Shown here one piece after another: positions 34,386-47,600 of a stretch of 64,000 nt of DNA. A program made the position numbers and the translations under genes. Position 1 is the stretch's first letter. Each line of letters opens with the position of its first letter. This DNA is from Dama dama (Eukaryota > Chordata > Mammalia > Artiodactyla > Cervidae): contig NC_083688.1 of the NCBI RefSeq assembly GCF_033118175.1, positions 3,624,501 through 3,688,500 on the forward strand, in the 5' to 3' direction. The notes under the pieces are model-generated. The model was given only the letters and a program-made list of their open reading frames with translations. It had not been told where the DNA came from and searched no databases.

Positions 34386-34606
34386 AGACCTGAGCCCTAT
34401 ACTGTCTCTTTTCCCCCTGTTGCGATAGTTAACAAAATCTACTTTCACCACTTTAACTTCTGCCCGGTTCTGATTTTCTGCACCATCTCTGCCCAGAGGT
34501 TGGTCAGCCTTCCATTCTCACTCCTGTTCTTCAGACCCTTCCAGGGAGCGGCTGTCGTCTTTTCTAGAACTTGGGTGACACCTAGTGGTCACATAGATGA
34601 TGATGA

Positions 34607-34806
34607 TGTTAGTAGCTCAGTTGGGTCAGACTGCGACCCCATGCACTGCAGCCCGCCAGGTTCCTCTGTCCACAGAATTCTCCAGGCAAGAATAGAGGCG
34701 TAGGTAGCCATTCCCTTCTCCAGGGGATCTTCCTGTTACCTAGGGTCCGAACCCGGGTTTCCTGCATTGCAGCTGGATTCTTTACCGTCTGAGCCACCAC
34801 GGAAGA
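34607..34806 (-). mobile_element. Bov-tA SINE
   Basis: Antisense copy (gtagctcagttgggtcagac ... tctgagccaccacggaag). Confidence 0.85.
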
Positions 34807-36697
34807 CAATGGGCCACGATCGGTCACCATCCAGGCTTTGCTCCACACCTGATGCCCCTCTGGGTCTGAACCCAAAGTGAGAGACGCTGCCCAGGCGGGC
34901 AACGCCCAAGAGAGCACTAGGAAATTGTCAGTGTCACTGCACCTTAGCATCGCCATCAACACACATCTCACAAGGAGCCGACCGGGCGCAACACGGACTC
35001 TGTCGCTCAAGGGCCACTTGGCCTTGGGTTAGTCACCCCACCCCCTCCCAGTCTCCACCTGCCCTTTCTGTAAAACGTGGGTAATAATGACGAGCATCGT
35101 GGGGTCTGAGAACCACATGAGGCCATGGAGGTGGATGCTCCCGGCACAAGGCCTGGGGTCGAGACTGGAAAGTCAGCACTGGAGATGGGGGCCCTGGGCT
35201 GCGTGTTGGGACAGAGGTCCTGGTGGCCAGGTCCGCAAAGGGCAGCGGGTGGAAGTAAGGAAGATGCTGATGGGGATGGATGGCCTGTGACCTTCTCCGG
35301 CACATGGAAAGCTGGCAGATCAAAGCTGTGGTTTAGCGAGAAAACCGGGCTCTCTGCACAAGGCTGCCGGGGGCAGGGAGGGGAGGAGGAGGGGGAGGCA
35401 GAAGGAGGAGGGAAGGAGGCAGCTTGGTGCCCTAGACCCACGGCCGGGCACCCGACGCCTGCCCAGCTCTGACCTGACCCAGCCTGCCCAGCTTTCCACA
35501 CTCAGGGCCGACCGTGAACGCAGGAGGCGGCCCTGTCCTCCCCGGAGGCTGGCACAGAAACAGCGCTGTCAGCTTCCCTGGCTACGGCTTCTGACGAGCA
35601 GCTGATGCTGCCAGCTGTGGCCACTAGCAAAGCTGGGCATCGGGAGGCGGGGGTATGCACACGCGCCTGGAACCCCGCTGCCCTCCTGCCCCCAGGCTGG
35701 CAGTCTGGGGTCTCAGGATGTCGGGGCCCAGGAAGAAGAGCCAAGTGTATTAAGCACTTCCTGCAGCTGGCACTGGGATCAGAGCTCTGCGTGTGCCAAC
35801 TCGGCTAACCCTCCTCGAACCCTACGAGGCGGGGGCTATTCAGAGCTTTGTTTCTAGGAGGAGGAAACGGGCCCAGAGAAGCCAAGTTAGTTACTCGAGG
35901 TCAAGCAGCAGAAGCAGGGTTTGAACCCCAACTGCAGAACCTTAGCCTCAGAGAGCAACCCGTCAACTCCCCGCCCCTCATTGCGAGAAAGGGGAAGGGA
36001 AAGAAGAAAGTTAGAATCGAAAGACACGGGTTCCCATTTCAGCCCCACCCGCCGGCTCAGACCCTCTGTTTCCATCTGTGAAATGGGGATGACGCTGTCC
36101 TGAGATCCTGCTGCTGACCAACAACATGAGGACAGGTGAAAGGGGGCTTCAGGAAGGGTCAGGGGTACACGAATGCTGGTTCTTCATTATCATAGGAAGC
36201 CTGGGGCCCAGAAAGAGGAAGGGGGCTTGTGTGCGGTGGTCCTCACTCCAGGGTCCTTCACAGGAGACCCTGGCCTTCTCTCCAGCCCCCTCGCTCACTG
36301 CCTCCCACCCCCCTCCATCTCCACTCCTGCCTCCAACTCACCTTCACCCCTGGCCTCCGGGGCAAGAGCCTCCTCCCTTATCTCCTGCCTGGCTTCTGCT
36401 CATTCCCTCTGCCTCGCCCTCTCTCCCTTCTGTCTGCCTTGCCTGGCTTACTCCCAACTCACATTCAGGTCTAGAAGCCTCTGCTGACCAGCAGGCCTGG
36501 ATGGGGTACCCCCAGGTATGTCTGCATCTGGGCGCCCCACTCCTCACCTGTCTCCAGCTCAGCTGTGAGCTTTAGGTGTCAAGGGGAGAGGGGGCCTCCT
36601 ATTCCCACTGAACCCCCAGCATCCAGCCCTGTCTCAGCACACTGGGCATCTGGGCATTGAGTGAACGCACGAATGAATGAATGAAACCACACAACAA
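34807..36697. other. Intergenic, MIR remnants only
   Basis: MIR-like pieces at about 35015-35130 (+), 35740-35945 (-) and 36010-36105 (+). A C/T-rich stretch covers 36270-36450. Otherwise nothing recognised. Confidence 0.5.
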
Positions 36698-36900
36698 CTT
36701 GGTGGCTCAGTGGTAAAGAATCCGCCTGTCAATGCAGTTGACAAGGGTTCAATCCCTGGGTCAGGAAGATCTCTGAGAGGAGGAAATGGCAACCCACTCC
36801 AGCATTCTTGCCTGGGAAATCCCATGGACAGAGAAGCCTGGCGGGCTATACAGTCCGCGGAGTCACAAAGAGTTGGACATGACTTAGCGACCACAAACAA
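36698..36900 (+). mobile_element. Bov-tA SINE
   Basis: Sense copy (aacttggtggctcagtgg ... gacatgacttagcgacc). Confidence 0.88.
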
Positions 36901-37127
36901 ACAATAACCAAACCCAGAAGCTCAGCTTCCCCGCAGGGCAAGTGTAAATCCCGGGGCAGCCTCCTCCAGTACCCTTCCCCCTGGTCTCTCCAGAACTGGA
37001 TTCTTTCTGGGATGAGCCTGCGGCAGGAACCTTAGGGTAAGGAGAGTCAGCTGGGCTCAAGTCACTGTCCTTCCACGTGTCACCTGTGTGGCCTTGAGCC
37101 TCGGGCAGCTGGGGATTTATCACTTCC

Positions 37128-37244
37128 GTTCAGTTCAGTCGCTCAGTCATGTCCGATTCTCTGCGACCCCATGGACTGCAGCACGCCAGGACTCCCTGTC
37201 CATCACCAGCTCCTGGCGTTTACTCAAACTCATGTCCATTGACC
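37128..37244 (-). mobile_element. BovB 3' fragment
   Basis: ccgttcagttcagtcgctcag ... ctcaaactcatgtccattgac, antisense. Confidence 0.85.
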
Positions 37245-37477
37245 GTCATGGCTGGGCGGTCTCCTATCCTCCTGCAGGCCTCTCTGGGCTTTTTTTCTTG
37301 GCGGTGGCAGTGTTCTGAAAGAGGGTGTGCACTGGGCCTCCTGCGTCCTCGCTGGGGAACTGGTGGGCCACCACTTCCATCATGTTTTATGGACCACAGT
37401 AAGTCACAAGGCCAGTTCAGAGTTCAGATTCACAGCGAGGGGAAACAGACTCTACCTCTTGATGGGAAAAGCTGAGC

Positions 37478-37553
37478 ATTAGGACAAGGAAGCCTGGCGT
37501 GCTGCACCCCACGGGGTCGCAAAGAGTCGGACGTGACTGAGCAACTGAACAAC
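37478..37553 (+). mobile_element. BovB 3' fragment
   Basis: aggacaaggaagcctggcgt ... gagcaactgaacaac, about 76 bp on +, facing away from the antisense fragment at 37128. Confidence 0.8.
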
Positions 37554-37616
37554 AGACTGAGGGGTGAGGATACAGAGAGGGAAGAACAATGGCGGTCATT
37601 TTTTTTTTAACCAAAG

Positions 37617-37793
37617 AGTCTTTATTTATTTATTTATTTTAATTATTTGGCTTCCTTGGGTCTTAGTTGCTGCACATGGGCTTAATTACCCTGTGGCTTT
37701 TGGGATCTTAGTTCCCTGACCAGGGATTGAACCCACATCCCTGCATTGGAAGGCAGAGTCTTAACCACTGGACCCTGGGGAAATCTCCAGTTG
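37617..37793 (-). mobile_element. CHR-type SINE
   Basis: Antisense: tttatttatttattt tail, then gttgctgcacatgggctt ... gaccagggattgaaccc ... taaccactggaccc. Confidence 0.8.
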
Positions 37794-38381
37794 TGGTCAT
37801 TTTTGCAATCTCCCATACAAGCTGAGCGTTAGAATGATGAGAGTCCACCCAGACTGGATCACTTTAGTATTTATTATAATTTATGCCTCGTAACCAGGGG
37901 CTTCTAAATGTGACCAGAAACCTTGGGATACCCCTGATTCGTCCTCCCCCACTCTTTCTCCATCTTTTTGGCATCTTCCTGGCTGTGACGTCCGGGTGGC
38001 AGTCGTGGGCATGGATGTTCCCAGGCTCTGTCTCCTGAGAGGTGAAAATGGCACCGATGTTTGCCTACCTTAGGGTTTTCAGAAGGCAGACCTCCAGGAA
38101 ACAAGGGGTCCAGGTGCACCTGTCGGGGCCTTGGCATGTGCCCACCCAAGACCTTCTTTTCCAGGATCCTTGCTTGGCTACAGCTGGATCTGGGATGTGG
38201 GTCTGGTACTCAAGTCTGCCCGGCATCCCGATTTTGGGGTGGGGATGAAGGGAAAGTTTAAGGCAGATCCTGGGGCCTTTTCCCCTTTTGAAATCTTCCT
38301 GGGATGGGGGTAGGGGACATCTCTCTACCTTGTCACTTTGTTTGATAGCTTCTTAGCACTTACTGTGGTTGGAACAAATCG

Positions 38382-38387
38382 TTTATT
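38382..38387 (-). promoter_or_regulatory. Polyadenylation signal of PLA2G2C
   Basis: AATAAA on -, 123 nt past the PLA2G2C stop codon, predicting a short 3'UTR of roughly 140-150 nt. No competing signal lies between the stop and this site. Confidence 0.7.
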
Positions 38388-38509
38388 TATATTTATGATC
38401 TGGCTCCATCGAAGGCCCAGATTCTGTCTCTTGCACTGTTGATCTCCAGCCCTCTGATGCTGAGTAACAAAGGAGTACCCCGGGCCTGACCAGGGACCCT
38501 GTGGCCTCG

Positions 38510-38676
38510 CTAGCACTGGAGTTTGTGCTTGCCGCAGTGGGGCCGGCTGGAGAACTGCTTGAAGTTCTTCTCGTAGGTGGGCAGGTTCTCTTTGAAGCAG
38601 TAGGCAGACTGCGTGTCACACTCACAGGCCTGCAGCCCGCAGAGGCAGCTGACGCCAGGACCAAGGGCGCATTCGC
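38510..38676 (-). CDS. PLA2G2C: PLA2G2C exon 4 (IIC-specific cysteines, C-terminus and stop)
   Basis: The acceptor ctgtctccctgcag precedes 38676 and the TAG lies at 38512-38510. The exon encodes ECALGPGVSCLCGLQACECD and ends HCGKHKLQC. It supplies nine cysteines if the split Cys codon at its start is counted. The catalytic Asp lies in CECD. Confidence 0.95.
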
Positions 38677-41600
38677 CTGCAGGGAGACAGAGGGTCACGG
38701 GGGCTTCCAGCCAACCCCCAGGGCTTGGTTCTAAGATTGGGGAGAACAGGGAGCTCACTGCAAGAGGTCAAGGGTTGAGAACTGAAAGGAAAAAGGAACT
38801 GGGAATCCTTCTCCTTCATCTCCAAGCCCTTCCACCATCAGAGCTAGACATGCCCTGAAGAGACACCTGGAAAGAAACAGGAGAAGGGGCAGGTGTGGGC
38901 TGCACGTGAGTGGGGGGAGCCTTGAGTTAGTGTCCCCAAGCAGCTCCCAGGGCAAGGACACACAGCCCATCTTCTCAGAACTCAACTCCTATTTCCAACA
39001 GCTTACCTGGCATCTCACCTGGAAATCACTAGCATCTCCAGTATAAGATGCCCCAAAGGAAGCTCTTGATGTAAGTGCCCCCCTGCCCTACCCACTGATC
39101 TGGCCCTCCACCCACCCTTTCAGCTTCAGAATTGGTACCACCTCCCGCTCAAGTCAGAAAACTAGCAGCCAACCTTGACTCCTGCCCTCCTTTCACTTCC
39201 ACATTCCATCCACCCCAAAAGTTCCGTGGATGTCTCTACATTTAGAATATTTCATGCTCTGCCCTCCTTTCCCCATCTTCTTGGCCATGACCCCAATCCC
39301 TGTCATCACCAGCTCTCCCGCCCTAATGGAAGGAAATAAACAGGGGCTGTCTTGGAATGAACGAGGTTCACTCTCTTGCTGAAAGCCCCGCTGTGGTTTC
39401 CTACTATTTGAACAAAGACATCCCAAGTCCTTGCCATGGACTCTGAAGCAGGCTTGCCGGAACAGGGCCCCTGCCTGCCTCTCCACGCCCCCAGCCCTCC
39501 ACTCTCACCTGTCCTCTGCTCCAGGAACACTGGCCTCTTTGGGTCACATGCTTTGGTTGGTCTTGTCCCAGGGCCTCTGCACTTGCTAGTTTCTTTGTCT
39601 GAAACACTTCTCTCCAGGATCTTCAAGTGGCTGGAGGCATCCCACCTTTGGGTCTTGGTCAAATTTCCTCTCTTCAGAGAGGATCTCCCTGACCACTCCA
39701 GCTAAACTTCTCCAGCCACTCTCCCTCATGTCCCCGTTTGATACGCTGTACTTTTCGCATCTCTCACTCCTCTTATATTTGTTTACTTGCTTGTGTCTGT
39801 CTCTCCTTGACAAAGTGTAAGCTATGTGAGGCTGAGGCTTTTTCCGTCTTGTCCCTCCCAGTGTCCCCAGCAAGTAGAACAAATGCTGGCACACAGTATG
39901 TGCTCAACTAACAGTCCTTCAGTAAATGAATGAAACGTTAATGGGCCTTTGGGATTGAGTGTCTGCGTTGTGGCCAAATAACCACTAGGTGGGGATCTTT
40001 TATTTAGTAGTCAGAGTTGTCCGAGTGGTGTTGCTGTGTGTGTGTGTGTGTGTTCAGTTCAGTTCAGTCGCTCAATCATGTCTGACTTTTTGTGAGCCCA
40101 TGGACTGCAGCACACCAGGCCTCCCTGTCCATACCAACCCCCGGAGTTTACTCAAACTCATCTCCATTGAGTTGGTGATGCCATCCAACCATCTCATCCT
40201 CTGTTGCCCCCTTCTCCCGCCTTCAATCTTTCCCAGCATCAGGGTCTTTTCAAATGAGTCAGTTCTTCACATCAGGTGGCCAAAGGATTGGAGTTGCAGC
40301 TTCAGCATCAGTCCTTCCAATGAATATTCAGGACGGACTGGTTGGATCTCCTTGCAGTTCAAGGGGCTCTCAAGAGTCTTCTCCAACACCACAGTTCAAA
40401 AGCATCAATTCTTTGATGCTCAGCTTTCTTTATCATCCAACTCTTACATCCATGCATGACTACGATTCCCAATCTCTTTGGCACCAGAGACCAGTTTCAT
40501 GGAAGATGATTTTTCCACGGACTGGGGATGGGAGAGGAAGGGATGGTTTCAGGATGATTCGAGGGCATCACACTTATTGTGCACTTTATTTCCATTCCTA
40601 TTACATCAGCTCCACCTCAGATCATCAGGCATTATTAGATCCTGGGGGTTGGGGACCCCTGGCATAGGCAGCCTCCATTCTGTTCTGAGGCTTGGGGTGA
40701 GGAAGTGAGGCAGCCAGATCCCCTGATGTGTTGGCCTTGGGCAAGTTACTTTCAGTATCATTTATAAAACGGTGATAAAAACAATAGCGTCAAAAAGAAA
40801 CAATGCCGTCTGCTTCAGGCATCATGAGGATTTTCATTGTTGTTACAGATGGAGTGGTCTGGATATGCCCGGAGCACAGAGGCCTCTATAGACGCTGTTA
40901 TCATGACGATGCTGCACACGTGGGAAGAAGAAGGCCCCTCTGAAGCTGGGCCAGTGCTGGCTACAGTCTGGTTGCTTTCCTTCTCCCTCTCTGAAGTCCA
41001 CAATTCCTGCAGGAAGCTGTCCTCCCCCAGCTCGCTGAAGCCTGGGCTTCTCAAGACATGTTGACGCCCACCCCACGCCTCGGTAGCTCTCCACTCACCC
41101 TCGGGAAATGGGCCGGGGACGGTTCCTGCCATTCCCGCTGCTCCTGGTGCCTGGATCGCCTTTGCCCTCGCACATCCGTGACAATCCTACAACACCCACG
41201 GGGCCCCCGCTCCCCTGGGGCTCCCCGAGAGCCCCCGTCCCATCCACGTCCGGGCCTCTCGCCTCTGCTGCGCCCAGCTCCCCCCGGATTCCCTCCCCAG
41301 GCAGCCGCCGTATGGAGGCCCCCAGGTCGTGAGGCTGCGCACGCAGTAGGGCTATTTGGGCGCAGGGCTCCGGCCCATCCAACCTCTCCTTCCTCCCAAA
41401 GGGCCTGGTGCCCTGTGCCGTCCATCACCCAGGTGCTGCCTGCCTGGAAACCGGAAGGGAGTCACATTTCCCACGCTTTCCTCTCTCTCCCCTTCTCTCT
41501 TTCTGTCTCTCTCTTGGTCTCCTATTCTTCTCCATCTCTTCTTTCGTGCATCTCCTTTCACCAAGCCTCCCTCTTCCTTTCTCACCACTTCCCTTTCTTG

Positions 41601-44600
41601 CTTTGTCTTCTGGTCTTTTCCAGAGCGCGAAGCGTAGTTCTCTCCTGACGATCAGCTCTACGTCTAATGACTGACCCGGTCCCCAGGCCGTGGGGACTGA
41701 CCCGGCGCGGCAGTCTATCGCCGTGGGCATCCCACAGCTGTAGTAGGGTCAGGCCTGTCACTCACTAGAAGAAGAGGCAGCCCTGGGCCAAGAAATGCCA
41801 GGCCTGCAAGTCATCTTTTAACAACAAGCCCAAATCCAGATTCTGCATCCTTCAGCTTGCTCATGGAGAAATGGAGACATGAAGACGGAACTGATCATGC
41901 TTTCGCATTCCATGAGACAGACTGAAAGATTTCCACCTGGGCTTCCCAGGCGGTGCTAGTGGTAAAGAACCCGTCTGCCAACTCAGGAGACATCAGAGAC
42001 GCGGGTTCCACTCCTGAGTTGGGAAGATGCCCTGGAGGAGGGCATGGCAACCCACTCCAGTATTCTTGCCTGGAGAATCCCATGGACAGAGGAGCCCAGG
42101 GATCTACAGCCCATGGGTTGCAGAGTCAGACATGACTGAAACGACTTAGCACGCACGCAAGCACACACTTCCACCAATGAGATGGGAAGGTGTACGCTCC
42201 TGCGTGAGCTCACTTAGACTGCCTGCCAGGCAGCTCCCTGTCTGCACCTGGCCCGTCCTGGTCTCTGAACCCTCTCCTTGGGTGCCCTTGTTTTAAAGCT
42301 CAGAGCTCTACATAGCGCCTGAGCACTGCCCACTCCCCACTTCTCCCTGCAGAGACTCCCCAGTTCTCCCCGCAGCCCTCTGAGCTCCAGACACCAATAT
42401 GCGTGTGTTCACATAGCCCCTCGAGCATCCGATGCGAATCTCACAACCAGCACGGCTCATCCAGGCTCTTGCTGTGACCGCAGAGTCTGTGCACCTCTAT
42501 CCGCACAAGCTCATAGATGCATGGTTACCCCCAGATGCTCAGGACAACGATGTCAGAGTCAGCCTCCCTCGCCTTCAAGCCTCACACCGAATCCAACACC
42601 AGGTTCTGTCGGTTCACCTCCCAAGCACGCCCAGCATCTGACACTCCACCCCAGCTACCGAGCCACACGACGGTCACTTCCCCCCAGTGTGACGGGAACA
42701 GCCCACTAGTGGCTCCCCCTCTTTCTTCCCTTGCTCCCCAACTTCTCTGGGCAGGGGCCAGAGTCCTCTTTCTAAAGGAAAATTTGAGCTGATCACTTTC
42801 TGCTTGAAGGCTTCTCCCTGCAACTGAAGGAGCAGGGGAGCCCCTCACTCCACAGCCAGGCCTCGCCAGACTCGTTTCTCGTGGGACACCCACCCCCCAC
42901 CCTCCTCTGGCTAAATGCCACCTCCCTAGAGAGGCCCTTCCCGACACCTGAAGTAGCACCCACCCCCCACTGCCGTCCTCATTCAGTAGCTCGTGGCCTT
43001 ATTTTAGAGGTTTCACAGCACTTGTCGCTACCCGAGTCTATCTTTCTTTCTGAATATTTCATGGACTTTCTCCCTGCCTGCACATAAGCTCCTTCCAGTC
43101 ATGCAGTTTGTCTTTTTCTTGCAGATATTCGGCAGCAAACACGCGGTAAGGGCTCCATCACCGTTTGCTGCTGCTTCACTGGCTGGACTTAGACACGGCC
43201 CGCCGGGCAGTGAACAGAGTTCCCATCCCAAGAAATGGGGAGTCAGATTCTGGGTCCAGATCTGCCGCTTGAAAGCTCTGGCAACTCAGGGACGTTGTTC
43301 CTCTCTGAGTCTCTTCCCTAGGCTTTCAAATGAGGGTACAGGTTCTTGTACAGACTATTTCATGAATTTCTTCACTCATTTGATCATCGGATATTGATTG
43401 AGTTTCTAACATATGCCTGGCCTTTGGCTAGGAAGCAGGGGGACAGGTCTGAGCAAGCACACCCCACAACTGCATGGCTTCAGGCATCCTTCTCTGTGGC
43501 TTTATGAGGGTAAGCACCCACCCCCCACCCCGGGGCTCCTCAGGGGCTCAGCAGTGAAGAATCCGCCTGCCAATGCAGGAGACGTGGGTTTGATCCCTGG
43601 TCTGGAAGATCCCCTGGAGGAGGAAATGGCAACCCACTCCAGTATTCTTGCCTGGGAAATTCAAGGGACAGAGGAGCCTGGGGGAGGCTATAGTCCAGGG
43701 GTCGCAGAAGAGTCAGACACGACTGAGCATGCATGCACCGCCCCTCCCCGCCCCCAACAAGTGCTCCCCAATCTCTTGGAGCTCAAACTCCAGTTGAGGG
43801 GAGAGCTGACCCATGAGTAAACAAATAATTGAACAAGATGAGATGATGTCAGGTTGAGACAGATTCTAGAAAAGGACAAGGGTAATGCGTCAGTGAGTGG
43901 AGGTGTTGTTGTGAGGAGTAAATTCAGCAAAGGAGAAAGATCTTTGCAAACTACAAACTCCAGTGGTTACCTGGTTCGCCCTCCACCTTGGGCAGAGGGC
44001 AGAGTCACAGGCTCAGAGACGGAGGTGACAGAGGGGCCTCGGGCTGGAACTCTGGCTCTGCCGCCCACGGCCGGGCCCCTCCCTGCCCGACAGATGTGGG
44101 CACGCGTGGGTGGAGGGGGCATCACCAGTGGCAGATCTTAAAATCCCTCGCGAATGCCAAGTGCTTATGCAAGCCCACTCAACAGAGGGCTAATGACCTC
44201 CCCAGTCGCCTGAGGGCAGCCGTCACCACTGGCAAGTTGGCCCCAGGGCTTGGGTTTCAGGCCTGTCTCTGCACTGCTCTCCCACTGACATTTCGAGACG
44301 TGGACAGACCAGGCTGTTTTTCTCCTTTCCCTTCCCTGCTCATACCAACCACATTCAGGAGCAGCCACTGGTTGCTAGGCAACCCGGAACTAGGCTTGGG
44401 TGCCAGATTTCAGAACTGGGAGGCTTGGGAGGTGATTAACCCTTGCAGGGCAGTTCTTTGAACTGCAGTGTAACTGGGGATTGTGGTGGGGGGTGGGGGG
44501 AGAGCCATCATCCTATAAGGGGTTAACGACATTAGCTCAAGGGGAGGCCAATGCAGAGGAGATGCTTCCAAGAAATCTCTCAACAGTAATAAAGAAAATA

Positions 44601-47600
44601 CCAGTGCTTTCCCATGAAGTGAAGGGGGAAAGGAAACTAGGGTTAAAAAAATAAAAAGAAGACATCTCAACTTCTAAAATGAAAGGTATTAATTAAGCAC
44701 CCACTCCGGGTCAGACCTCTGAGTTGGGGAGGGCTCAGTCTTTTTGCAGTCCCATGGACTGTAGCCCACCAGGCTCCCCTGCTCATAGAATTTTCCAGGC
44801 AAGAATACTGGAGCGGGTTGCCATTTCCTCCTCCAGTGACCTTAGAGACCCCAGGAAGTACTGAGTAGTGCTTTACAGAGGAGGGGACTAAGGCCCAGGG
44901 TGGTCGTGTAATTAATTCAGCTGGAAAAGACGAAGCTGGGATTCAGGCCCGGCTCTGCCTGACTCCAAAGCATTTGCTGTCTCTGGGCTTCTCAGTGAGG
45001 TGCACGGAGCTGGGACAGGAAGATCCAGGGCGCTGCAGGGGGACAAGCTCCTTCGGCTTTCCTTTGCCCCCTGGGCCGGAGCCGAACATTCTGACAGGCG
45101 TGCTGTAGGTAACAAGACTTGCATCTGTGCGTGCCCCCCAGTCCAGTCCCCTCCCAGCAGTCTCACGCCAGCGGGGAAGGCGGTGGGAGGCAGGAGCACC
45201 AGCTGGGGTCGGACGACCTGGTCTGAGTCCCAGCGGTTCTTTCCTCGGCTGTGTGGCCGTGGCTGTCTCACTTCACCTCTCTGAGCCTCAGGGTCCTCCC
45301 GATAACGGGGAGGACAGTGCCCACCTCGGAGGCTTACTGTGGATTCAAAGAGCTGAGTGCCAAGCCTCCTTCAGCTGCTGATGAACTTCAGCTATGGTGA
45401 ATGCACCTGCTTTACGGATGCAGACTCAGAAAACTCTGGCCAGCAGTGTGTTCCAGAGCACCGGAAAGTCTCAAGACACATGAGATTGAGTTTGCCTGGG
45501 GCCTGGGTCAGCCCTTCCCCGTCTCTGGGCCTCAGTGAGGGGTTGGTCGGACTGCTCTCCAAAAGCACTGGCAGCAGGGCCCGGGGCTGCCTCACTCTGT
45601 GCCCCTGGCCCTGGCACAGCGCCGGCCCTGGATGGGTACCCTGTGGGTCCTCAGTTGATACTGGGCACGGGAATGGATGTGGGTGGGGATCACTTGGGGT
45701 CTCAGCCCACATCGGCAGCAGGAGCCAGGCCACCCGGCTCCCAGCCCTGTTCCTGGAAATAGGGACTTGGCAAGCTGAAGCTCCAATACTCTGGCCACCT
45801 GATGCGAAGAGCCGACTCACTGGAAAAGACCCTGATGCTGGGATAGATCGAAGGCGGGAGGAGAAGAGGGCGACAGAGGATGAGGTGGGTGGATGGCATC
45901 ACCAACTCAATGGACATGACTTTGAGCAAACTCTGGGAGATGGTTAAGGACAGGGAAGCCTGGCGTGCTGCAGTCCCTGGGGTCACAAAGAGTCAGGCGC
46001 GACTGAGTGACGGAACAGAGGTGGGTGTGGGAACAGCAGGGGGTCAGCCTGGAACTCACTGGCTAGGTCAGCTACAGAAGGGGGTGCTAGTGCCCTGGTG
46101 AGGATGGGTAAACGTCCCTCCTCGCTAACTCTCTTAGACAGATGCTGGACTCCGGGATTCCTGGTCAAGCTTCAAGAGCAACTGGCCGCTGCTGCTTGGC
46201 AGGGGCCAGCATCTGTGGAAAGCACAGCCCAGGCCACGAACGTTCCAGCCCATCTCTGAGGTCCTGCCTGCACCTACCACCAACACCCAGCGTGATGTGC
46301 CAAGCAGGCAACACGTTCTGTGCCACCTGCTGGGGCTCCAGCCTCTGCTCCCAGGTCACTTTCCTCCATCTCCTGGGGTCCCCGGCTGCGGCTCTGGTCC
46401 CCACGACGGAAGGTGAAGAGGGTTGCTAAAGAAACTGCTCCAGGAGCAGAGGACCCAGGCCCGCCCAGAAGGGCAGAGGGTTTGGTCGGGGGCGTGGGAC
46501 CGCAGGGCAGGAAGGTCCTTGGCACCTACTGAAAACCTGCTTCCCTCTTCAGAGCTGTTTCCCTCCTTCTCGGCTCCTGGGCTCTACGGGGGCATCAGGG
46601 GAGAGAGCTCTCAGAGCGCATCTGCTCTCCCAGCGATGCCCGTTCCACCACCCTAAGGTGACACCTGACGTGACAAAGGTCAAGTTCAAGGTGAAACGAG
46701 ATGAGACGAGACCATGTGAAGGCGAGACCGTGAGCCAGATGGAGAGGCCTCGGGTAGCTTTTCTGCGTGCCCCTCCCCCACCAAGCGAGAGCCGGCCTGC
46801 CCCATTTCCCGCCCCCACCCCCCAACACGCTGGGTCGGGAGGGACAAGAAACTCGGTGCCACCACTTGTGGAAGCAGGCGATCCTCTGAGCTCACCCTCC
46901 TCCAGTCCCCCCTCGTCCCCCATCCACCAGACCGTGATCCCGCCCCGTGTTCTGGACATGGCCGAGGGGGCCTCACGGTGGAGATTCTTTGCTTTAGGCT
47001 GGAGGGCGGTCAGGAACTCTTCTTGCACTCACATAGGAAAAACGGGGTCCCTTCCCCATCGACAGTAGGCCCGAAGATGGGAGAGCGGAAAAGCAGACTC
47101 CGCTGAAGCTGGGCCTCCCGCCCCCAGGGGTCTGGGCCAGGTTCCAGCTCCCCGGCGCCAGAACCGGGCAGACCATGCCAACCTGACTCAGTGTGTCCTG
47201 GGCCTGAGCTCTGGGTGGAGATGAAGGCAAGGGAGGTGGTCTCCCCGCCCCGCGAGGGGACAGATGATCTCCAAGACACGCTCACAGCTCTGAATAAACA
47301 CGCAAGGGAGGACAGTGTTTCCCGTGACTCCACAAGGCCGAGCGGAAGGCGAGTCACACACTCGAAGGGGCGTTCAGACCACCCGCCCTGCTGAACTGAA
47401 CGGCCTTGGAGACAAGGCTGTGGCCAGCTGCCTGCAAGTGAGCTTGCGCTTTAGATCCAGCCTGCCCTACCCACCGCCCAGCCGCCCCGGATCATGCTGA
47501 GAGCTCGCAGGCCCCTCCCCACGTGCTGCATACTCAGCGCTGGCCCGCCTGTCCTCTGTCCTCTTCCCTGAATGGCCTCGAAGACAGATGGGCCCCCGAC

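Larger units (their letters stand above)
33640..34500 (+). mobile_element. Solitary LTR, copy C
   Basis: Aligns by eye with copy B along its length (ctctccttgaccaaacttcag; aatcctgttaggtcagttta; cccctgttgcgatagtta...caccacttt). Interrupted by a Bov-tA fragment and a CHR SINE. The poly(A) hexamer is degraded here. Confidence 0.55.

Noticed and set aside
41051..41648. 196-codon + ORF and 125-codon - ORF in PLA2G2C intron 3
   Set aside because: Caused by a GC-rich patch and a C/T tract; no splice-site or homology support.
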